A stretch of 64,000 nucleotides of DNA, from NCBI GenBank assembly GCA_029747015.1, contig JAKOGI010000004.1:1645001-1709000 (forward strand). The letters run 5' to 3'. This document shows positions 55,636 to 64,000 of this stretch, one piece after another. The stretch is from Carnegiea gigantea (taxonomy: Eukaryota; Streptophyta; Magnoliopsida; Caryophyllales; Cactaceae). The notes under the pieces were generated by a model that saw nothing but the letters and a program-made list of their open reading frames with translations, was not told where the DNA came from and searched no databases. Within the stretch, counting starts at the first letter, position 1. Each line of letters begins with the position of its first letter. The translations under genes were made by a program, and so were the position numbers.

Positions 55636-58600
55636 ATGTCTTCTATCATGAAGGTAGATATTCAGAAATTCAATGAGGAGATTAGTTTTAATCTCTGGAA
55701 GGTGCAGATGAGAGCAGTTCTCATTCAGCACGGGTTATGGAAGATTCTGAAGGGACCTCACGTAAAACCTGAGAAGATGACAGAAGAACAGTGGGCTGAA
55801 GATATAAAGAAGAGACGTGGGTCGTTGACGGAGGACGAATGGGAGGAACTGGAGCTGAAAGCGGTTTCAGCCATACAGTTGTGCTTGGCACCACATGTTC
55901 TGCGAGAGGTGCTAGATAAGACAACTGCGGTGGATCTTTGGGCTCGGCTGGAGGAACTCTACATGACGAAGAGTCTCGCCAACAAGATCCGTTTGAAGGA
56001 AAGGTTGTACACCTTTCGTATGGCTGAAGGTACTCCTGTCCAAAAACACTTGAATGAATTTAATTCTATTCTAGTAGATTTGGAGAGTTTGGATGTTAAA
56101 ATTGAGGATGAGGATAAGGCCATTCTGCTTGTTGTGTCTCTACCCTCTTCCTACAAACACTTTAAGGAAATCATGTCATATAGTAATTCGGATACTATAT
56201 CGTTTGAGGATGTGAAGTCTAACCTGCTGTCTAAAGAAAAGTTTGACCAAGACATCCATGCTGATCAATCTGAGGGATTAGTTGTCAGGGGTAGAACCAC
56301 TGAGAAAGGGGGGAACGGTAATAAGAAAAAAACCGTTCTAAATCAAGGAATCCTCACTCTAACAAAACCTGCCACTACTGCAACAAATTGGGTCATATCA
56401 AGGCTAACTGCTGGAAATTAAAGAAAAAGAATGAGAAGGAGGATAAGGAGAAAACTGCTACAGCTGATTGTGTAGTAGAGTCGGAGTCTGATGGTGATGT
56501 GTTACTTGCTACTTCTTTGGCTACCACCTCCGAAAGGGGAGTGGATATTGATTGGGTTTTAGATTCTGGTTGTATGTTTCACATGTGCCCTCATAAGGAC
56601 TGGTTTGTCACCTATGAGGCAGTTGACACTGGGGTGGTACTTATGGGTAACAATGCTAAATGCAAAGTTGCAGGGATAGGTATTGTTCAGATAAAAACCC
56701 CTGATGGGACAATTAGAACATTGTCTAAAGTGCGCCACATACCTGACATGACTCGTTGTTTAATATCCTTGGGTACTCTTGAGACTAATGATTGCAGGAT
56801 TTCGATGGAAAATGGTGTCCTAAAGGTAACTAAGGGAGCCATGGTGATAATGAAGGGATTGGGGTAAGGCAATCTCTACATTCTGCAAGGAACTACAGTT
56901 ACAGGTGTAGCTGCAGTTGGTACAATAGATGATACAAAGTTATGGCACATGAGGTTGGGCCATATGAATGAGAAAGGGATGACCATTCTGGGTAAGAAAG
57001 GTTGTCTTGGTAACGCCAGTACGGGTAAGCTTGATTTTTGTGATCACTGCGTCTTTGGGAAACAAAAGAGGGTAAGTTTCTCGAAAGCAACACACCGTAC
57101 TCAGGGGATCCTTGACTACATTCATTCTGATTTGTAGGGTCCTTCAAAGGTTCCTTCTTGTGGAGGTAAGCGTTACATGTTAACTTTTGTTGACGATTTC
57201 TCACGCAAGATTTGGGTTTACTTCTTGAGACAGAAAAATGAGACGTTCTCTATGTTCAAGAAGTTCAAGGCTCTGGTTGAAAACCAGACTGGGAGAAAGA
57301 TCAAGAAACTTAGGACTGACAATGGTCTTGAGTTCGTTGAGTCAGAGTTTGAAGAGTTCTGCACAAAAAATGGCATAGCTAGGCACAAGACGTTGGTTGG
57401 TAAACCACAGCAAAATGGGGTTGCAGAACGAATCAACAGGACTCTACTGGAGAAAGCTAGATGTATGCTTTCACATGCCGGGCTTTGGGATCGCAAGGCG
57501 TTTTGGGCAGAGGCTATTTCTACAGCCTGCTACCTGATAAATCGTTCACCACACACCTCCATTGACTTCAAAATCCCAGAAGAAGTATGGTCAGGTAATC
57601 CTGTTGATTATTCTAATTTAAGAATATTTAGATGTCCTGTGTTTGCCGATGTGAATAATGGGAAATTAGCCCCTAGGGCTGTCAAATGCATGTTACTTGG
57701 ATATGCATCTGAGTCTAAGGGATACCGCATGTGGTGTCCTGAGTCTAAGAAAGTAATTCAAAGTAGGGATGTTACTTTCAATGAGACTGCTATGTTATCT
57801 TCTGGGAAGAATACTGTTGTTCCTTCTACTGATACAGGTAATCAGGAAGATGCCAATGTGGAGGTAGAGATAGAGACCGTAACAGCTCAAGGTGGAGCTA
57901 CTAATCAACCCAATAGGGAGGCCCAGGTTACTGAACCTGGAACCATCAGTCCCAATCAACCTCAGGAGGAGGTTGCCCATTCTATAGCTCGTGATCATCC
58001 TCGAAGGAAGATCAGGAGACCTGCTCGTTACAACGATGATGAGGGGCTGATAGCATACGCACTTTCAGTTGCAGAGGAAGTGCCTGAAGGTGCTGAACCT
58101 TCAAATTACACTGAAGCAATCGCTTGCCCAAGTTCACCTAACTGGATCCTAGCTATGCAAGAAGAGATGAAAAGTCTGCAAAAGAACCGAACATGGGAAC
58201 TCTGTCAACTGCCTAAAGGCCGAAGAGCCTTAACTGCCAAGTGGATCTACAAGAAGAAAGAAGAAATTCCTGGAGTTGAAGATGCAAGATGGAAGGCACG
58301 GTTGGTTGTTCGTGGTTGCAACCAAAGGGAAGGTATTGACTACAATGAGGTCTTCTCCCCTATTGCTAGACATACCTCTATTCGAGTCCTTCTTGCACTT
58401 GTCACATTATTTGACTTGGAGTTGGAGCAGCTTGATGTGAAAACCGCATTCCTAAGTGGAGAGCTGGAAGAAGAAATTTACATGAGACAACCTGAAGGGT
58501 TTGCAGTTCCTGGGAAGGAACAATTGGTATGTAAATTGCAAAAGTCCTTGTATGGACTCAAGCAAGCTCCAAGGCAGTGGTATAAACGTTTTGATACGTT

Positions 58601-59666
58601 TATGACTGATAAAGGATATACACGTAGTAGATATGACAATTGTATGTACTTTAGACAGTATTCTGATAGTACTTTTATTTATCTTCTACTGTATGTCGAT
58701 GATATGTTGATTACTTCTAAAGACAAGACCTTAATTGGCATGCTGAAATCTCAACTCAGTAAGGAGTTTGAGATGAAAGACTTGGGTGCAGCAAAGAAGA
58801 TACTAGGCATGGAAATCCACAGGGATCGGAAAGCAGGTAAACTGTATTTGTCTCAAGAACGGTACCTTGAGAAAGTACTAAGTAAATACAACATGGACAA
58901 CTGTAAGGCAGTTTCCACTCCACTTGCTGCACACTTCAGGCTGTCTGCGGGATACTGCCCGCAAATAGAGGAAGACATCAGAAGAATGTCCAATGTACCT
59001 TATTCTAGTCCTGTTGGTAGTTTGATATATGCTATAGTTTGTACTAGACCAGACTTATCACATGCTATAAGTGTGGTAAGTAGATATATGCACAATCCTG
59101 GGAAGGATCACTGGGAAGCTGTGAAATGGATCCTTCGATATGTGAAGGGTACTATAGGGAAGAGGTTGGTGTTTGATAGAAACAAAGCTGATACATCCGA
59201 TGTTGTAGGCTTTGTTGATGCTGATTATGCTGGTGACTTGGATAGGAGGAGGTCCATATCTGGGTATATCTTCATCATGTGTGCAAGTGCTATCTCCTGG
59301 AAAGCATCATTGCAGTCTATTGCAGCCTTGTCTACTACTGAAGCTGAGTACATTGCTGCTACTGAAGGGGTGAAGGAAGCTACCTGGCTAAGGGGCCTTG
59401 TGATCGAGCTCGGAGTCCCACAAACTCCGACTGTTGTGTTTTCTGATAGTCAGAGTGCCATCCACCTGACTAAGAACGATGCTTATCACTCGAAGACCAA
59501 GCATATTAGTGTGAAATACCACTACATTAGAGACACAGTTGCTGCAGGTGAACTAATAGTGAAGAAGATTCACACGTAAGAAAATCCTGCAGACATGTTA
59601 ACCAAGCCTCTACCATTGGCTAAGTTCGAGCATTGCTTGGACTCAGTGGGTATTCACAGCCACTAA
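55636..59666 (+). pseudogene. Copia gag-pol polyprotein, broken by a frameshift and three stops
   Basis: Gag starts MSSIMKVDIQKF at 55636. The reading frame shifts at about 56310-56332, in or just before an A-run, and then continues in a second frame with the CCHC zinc knuckle (56370-56411), protease DSGCMFHMCPH (about 56561-56593), and the integrase HHCC region with [12 protein letters not shown]. The integrase core shows FVDDFSRKIW, LRTDNGLEF and NGVAERINRTLLEKA. Reverse transcriptase shows QLDVKTAFLSGELEEEIYM and LLYVDDML, and RNase H shows FVDADYAGDLDRRRSISGY and SKTKHISVKYHYIRDTV. In-frame stops lie at 56865-56867, 57135-57137 and 59577-59579, and the natural end is at 59664-59666. The 57177-59579 stretch is an 800-codon open frame. 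The element cannot make a complete polyprotein; whether parts act in trans is unknown. Confidence 0.95.
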
Positions 59667-59768
59667 GTGCCCATCAGGGCATTGCCCCTAGGGAGGGGGC
59701 GTCACCCTTCGGGGTGCGATGACGGAGTCAGAAAGCAGTGATTGGAGATTTTGGTCCAAGGTGGAGAT

Positions 59769-60355
59769 TGTTGGGTTTCGTGACCCAAAATCCAAGTACC
59801 GACACGGTGGGACCGTGCTACACAAGACGCGGGCGTGTCAAGACGAAGAACGTCTAGTCGAAGAGGACAGAAAAACGGCACGGGGGTGCCGTGCCATGTG
59901 ACACGGTCATGCCCCGTGTTTTTACGCCGCCTCTCTCGGAAGGCGGTTAGAGTTCTATTCGAGGGGGGATTCCACCTGGCGGCTAGGGTTGCATGCTAAG
60001 GGGGAAAACCATACTGTTTAGACCCTATATAAAGAGGGTCAGGCCTAGGACCTGAAATATCTCCAGTACTCATACATACATTGAGAGGTAGAAGTACTTT
60101 GTGAGAGATTACAATAGAGAGGTTGTAATTATGCTCTTAGATCAAATCACTGTGGTGGTTGTGATCGTGTTATATTCTTCCTGCTCATAGTGAATTGTTC
60201 TAGTGCTGTCGCCGTCCGTGGTTTTCCCGCATTGGGTTTTCCATATTAAATCTCTTGTCTTCTTACTTCTGTTTTCTGTTATTCACTTGAATTCTGAATT
60301 TCTAATTCATCCTATTACTTCCGCTATTATTGTTACTCTGATATTAATCCTAACA
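59769..60355 (+). repeat. 3' LTR
   Basis: 587 bp. It is the partner of 54999-55609 but lacks a 24-bp U3 unit, so only one palindromic repeat remains, mutated at one base (ATGTGACACGG). Confidence 0.95.
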
Positions 60356-60360
60356 TATGA

Positions 60361-62831
60361 TAATCACAAAAATAGATAGAAAGATTCTTAAATGTTGTAG
60401 ATGACTAGATTACCATTGTGCTTACGAAATTGAAAATCAGAATTGAACTCTTTTGCATGATAAAAACTACAATTAATTTCGCTTTAATACATGATATTCA
60501 GGGATATTCTAAACAATACCAAGAAGATATTATTTCTTATTTCAGGAAGACTATTATCTTATGTGTAAGATTATGATCTTCTCATTATCTGCACCAAAAA
60601 AAAAATAATAATCTTCTCATTATCTAGGAGTTGTTATTGTATTCGCTACTCAGTCCTTCTATAAATAGTGATAGACTCAATATTATGCTGTCTTCTAATC
60701 ATATTTTGTCAATTCTCGAATAGAACTCTTCTGAGCGGTAGGTCTTAGGTTCAAGTCTTTACCGTCCCCATATTGAATTATTGCGAAAGATAAGGAAAAT
60801 TGTTTATAGCATCCACATTTTAAGTACAAAGGATATTCATGTGAGGAGACATGTTAATCAGAGTATAATTAAAATCTATTTTGAGACTTTCAACCACCAT
60901 TTTAAACTTTTAGTTCAGTTGATTCTTGAACATGATATCAAAGTCAATACCTTGTCTCCATGAGTCCATGTCCTTGCATCATTGGCGATGATGTTGGTAT
61001 TGTAATGCTTGCCCGGGGCTATAGAAGTTCTTGTGCGTTATTGACCCATGGGTGCTTGGGTTGTGGGGGTGATGATTTTTATCCAATTGCAAGATGTAGG
61101 ACATGAAGATATGTGGTAGGCACACACAAGAAAAGACGAGAGTTTGCCAATTTCGAGATGCTCAAAGGATTAGGGGAGCTAATTGTTAGATAAGCGTTGG
61201 CACTAAAACCAGCTTGGGTAATTATACTTCAAATCGATGGAAACTTTAAATTGCTCTAAAAATAAATACATATTTTAATAATAAGTGTCAAACTACTTGA
61301 ATTAATCTGTATTGGTTATTAGAAGTATATTTGATATTTAATTAACAAAATTTCACATCAAGAAGGAACTATATATCACATGCATATGATTGTTCAAAAA
61401 ATAGTTATCATAAATATATTTGATATTCAATTAACAAAATCATCCTATTTTTTTTTATGAGATAGCAAATATATCGCATAAAAATCATTTTCTCGGACTT
61501 TTTATCTTCCATCTCACCAGAAATGAATTATTGTTGGTTATGAGATTTGGAACACTTCTGTCACAATTTATTCACAAGGATTAAGCTTGAATCTTGAAAA
61601 TATTAAACTATTTGAACCAAGCTGTACCAGCGAAGAGAAATTCGTGTGTGAGATCATGTTGCATAATTCTTGAGACATTCTTTTTTGGAGGTGACTTATG
61701 TTGATATAACTAACAATTTATTTTAGAGTGATATTTTGATTGATGAAATGACTAGAGGTAATAATGGGGTGAGTACAGGACATGTTTAGCCGTACCCTTA
61801 CTCATGGTCATTTTTAAAATGAATACTCATATTCATACTTATATCCAATAGGTATTGTAAAGTTATACCAAGCCTATTGGACATGACGAATATGCGGGTT
61901 TTATTCATACACATATAATCCAAAAAGAATTAAACCCACTTTGTACCCATGTTCAACTTCAAGTAACCAATATGTTACATTAACATCGATCTTCCAATAT
62001 TTGCCTAAATCTGTATAACTGAAAAAGGCAAATTTGGATTATTTTTTCAACTTAAATTGTAGCGGAATAAAGCAAAATATCTCTTTAAATTTCATCTGCT
62101 CTGTTTCTATGGAATAGTAGGTAGTTTACGATTTCTAAATCTGATGTCCAACAGAACTAATCTCTCTTTAATTTTAGCAATTCAGAGATAACACTACTAC
62201 ATCAGACATCTCCATTATCCCGCCTGGTGGCGAGATTTTTGGAATATTGGATTTGGATTTGGATTTGGAACACCAATCTTCCAATAACATATCAAATCAC
62301 ATTAAATACGACTAAAAGTTTCCAAATTCAAGTAACAAATTAACACTTGACAGTTACAGCTTCTAAAAAAATGTCATCTCGGAATCTTGAATACAACACA
62401 ACTCAAAGCAGTTAGTAAAATATCTAAGTTTACGTAACAAATTAGAATTTTAAATAAACAGGGGCGGGTCTTATATGGGGCAAATATGAGGCAAGTATTG
62501 ATAAAACGAGAATTGCATGAGTGGAACCTATATGCGTATTCATACCTATACACGCACCTGTTTAGCAATACTCGCGCTCATACCCTTTTTTTTAATTTTC
62601 AACACCCATATTTATATCTATTGTGATAGATGTTGTGTGTTTTAAGCGGGTTCAAATTTCTTCACCAATCTTAAAAGCAACTAAAAATCCTTTAAATATC
62701 AATTTTTATTAGAATAATAATCATAAGATGAACTATTAATAGCCTCATAATTAATAAAATTCACTATATAAATATCCGTATTACGTGTTACACCATCTTT
62801 CATGTCGGAGTTGTCATGGGAGACTTTAGAT
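60361..62831. other. Intergenic DNA, no gene seen
   Basis: AT-rich. Two loosely related segments at about 61284-61345 and 61570-61630 share words with 51870-51905. No domain in the short open frames at 60781-60963 and 62374-62568. Confidence 0.45.
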
Positions 62832-62834
62832 TTA

Positions 62835-63114
62835 GGCTTTGTTTTGCAAACAGCTGTTAGCAAGATGTTAGCTGTTAGCTGTTTATATTAGTTATTAACT
62901 GTTAACTGTTTGAGTTAATTATTTGTATTAACTGTTTGAATTAGCTATTTGTCGAAAAATTATTTGGTAAAATTAGTTGTTTTTGATAAAGTTATGAGAC
63001 AAAAAACTAATTCTTCAAAAAGCTCTACCAAAAGCCTCATGAAATTAGCTTTTTTAAATTATCATTTTAGATTCAAAAAACTCTTCTAAAAAGCTCTTTT
63101 ATCAAATATCTAGA
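62835..63114. mobile_element. Harbinger-like MITE, relative of 34251-34855
   Basis: The left end GGCTTTGTTTTGCAAACAGC continues into GTTAGCTGTTAGCTGTTTAT, matching the complement of the right part of 34251-34855. The right end has AAAAAGCTCTTTTATCAAAT. TTA lies on both inferred sides (62832-62834, 63115-63117). It sits about 250 bp upstream of the WNK leader. Confidence 0.65.
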
Positions 63115-63359
63115 TTAACTCTTTTACTTGATCAAATAATTAATTTTGATTAAAAAAATTTTTTTATCAAAAATATTGTGGAGTCTTGCATCATTGGTGT
63201 GCGAAAAACCTTCGCGAATCTCCCATAGATGGTCAGAACTCAAATATAAATGTGGGACCAGCCTAACATCATAGATTTGGAGGGCTATTTATACATATTT
63301 AAAATTACTTCCAAACCACCCTCATTATCATTTCTAAAACTTCTATGCAAATTACATTC

Positions 63360-63783
63360 ATGGAAGCTTAGATTTTAGAGAGAGAAAGAGAGGATTTTAC
63401 GAAGCAAATCAAACACCCAGATATCTGAAATCTCTCTCTTTCTCTCTCTCTCTACCTGGTTGGGGGGGGGGGGGGGGCTCTGTAATGTAGTAATGTGATA
63501 TATTGATTTGTAAAGGTTAAAACTTTGTTTTCTGATTAGCAAAGCTCTCTCTTTCTCAGTCCGGCTCTTTCCTAATCACATGAATGATTGTTCAGCCTTT
63601 CTTTCTACAGAAAGGGGAAAAATAAAAATAAAAAGTGGGTTTTTTGTGGGCTGTCAGAGCAGAAAAAGCTTTGAAGGAGGGAGAGCAAAACCCCAGGGAA
63701 AAAGGAAAAAAATCAAGTGCATTTTACAGACAAATAGAATAGGAAAAAGGGACCAGAAAGATTGAAATTTGCAGTTTTGGAGA
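63360..63783 (+). other. Probable 5' UTR of the WNK gene, with CT and G16 tracts
   Basis: A (GA)-rich run at 63379-63393, a CT microsatellite (about 63431-63453) and sixteen G in a row (63462-63477) precede the start codon by 300-400 bases. Plant WNK mRNAs commonly have long CT-rich leaders. The transcription start was not identified. Confidence 0.55.
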
Positions 63784-64000
63784 ATGAATGGTGGTTTAAA
63801 TCTTGAACCGAATGCTTCTGAATTCGTTGAGGTCGATCCCACTGGAAGATATGGCAGAGTAAGTAACGTTTTCTTTAGTTTCTCTCTCAATTTGTAATTT
63901 TCTTTGTGATTTTTGATTTATTTGCTCCTTGTTTTGAGTTCTGATATCTGGGTTTAATCCATAAATTTCTGTATCTTTGTTCCTTTTTTGCAGTACAATG
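63784..64000 (+). CDS. WNK-type serine/threonine protein kinase, N-terminal part
   Basis: Exon 1 (63784-63858) encodes 25 residues from MNGGLNLEPNASEF to VEVDPTGRYGR. A GTAAGT donor follows at 63859, and the intron ends TTTTTTGCAG at 63993. Exon 2 starts TACAATG, giving Y-N and then the window ends. EFVEVDPTGRYGRYN is the hallmark start of plant WNK kinases, just before the glycine-rich loop; WNK kinases lack the usual lysine in kinase subdomain II and act in osmotic, light and clock signalling. The start resembles Arabidopsis WNK1 type, but 27 residues do not fix the paralogue. The kinase domain lies beyond the window. Confidence 0.88.

Larger units (their letters stand above)
54999..60355 (+). 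mobile_element. Full-length TNT1/Tork-like Ty1/copia element, coding region broken
   Basis: Two LTRs (54999-55609 and 59769-60355), a primer-binding site at 55612-55623, gag-pol at 55636-59666 and a polypurine tract AAGGTGGAGAT at 59758-59768 are flanked by a perfect TATGA duplication (54994-54998, 60356-60360). Domain order is gag, protease, integrase, reverse transcriptase, RNase H, the copia order. By eye the LTRs differ by about 28 substitutions in ~587 aligned bases (about 5 percent, mostly transitions) plus a 24-bp length difference in U3. That means a fairly young insertion, which has nevertheless gathered one frameshift and three stops. Confidence 0.95.

Overview
This window is nuclear DNA of a flowering plant. 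Its genes carry GT-AG introns, its proteins match plant families, and most of the rest is AT-rich intergenic DNA built from plant transposable elements. The species cannot be named from the sequence; a woody or otherwise transposon-rich dicot is my guess only. There is no bacterial-type operon, CRISPR array, rRNA or tRNA gene that I can see.

Three host genes are supported, all on the + strand. (1) 8933-15559: an eight-exon gene for a plastid-type DUF2358 (NTF2-like) protein, reconstructed at 219 residues. (2) 18790-27492: a nine-exon gene for 20S proteasome subunit alpha type-5 (PAE), 237 residues, complete, with a 6.1-kb third intron and a 5'-UTR intron. (3) 63784-64000: the first exon and the start of the second of a WNK-type protein kinase, cut by the window end. 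Splice junctions and phases were worked out by hand and close correctly in all three.

Mobile DNA, left to right: a gag-only Ty1/copia element on the minus strand (1-2066, cut by the window start); a hAT element with an 8-bp target duplication (4470-5347) and a 0.75-kb tandem duplication overlapping its right end; a series of small PIF/Harbinger (Tourist-like) elements with TWA target duplications, several inside introns of the DUF2358 gene; a 5'-truncated LINE scrap with a 15-bp target duplication in that gene; a hAT MITE in the big proteasome intron; a solo LTR rich in heat-shock-element motifs (31605-32194); a decayed L1-type LINE (35100-37137); a second gag-only copia element with both LTRs (49375-51840); a lone copia LTR plus primer-binding site (52046-52270); a head-to-tail row of Helitron-like units (52830-54746); and a structurally complete but mutated TNT1/Tork-like copia element with a TATGA target duplication (54994-60360).

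The most interesting point is that the two gag-only copia elements, whose LTRs belong to different subfamilies, appear to share the same internal deletion joining the end of the protease region to the last codons of pol. This points to an old self-perpetuating gag-only lineage that could use proteins from elements like the one at 54994-60360. Other points are the heat-shock-element cluster in the solo LTR, variable palindromic repeats in the copia U3, the tandem Helitron-like units, microsatellites next to a splice acceptor and in the WNK leader, and recurring oligo(T)-oligo(G) junction tracts. I found no wholly new biological system.
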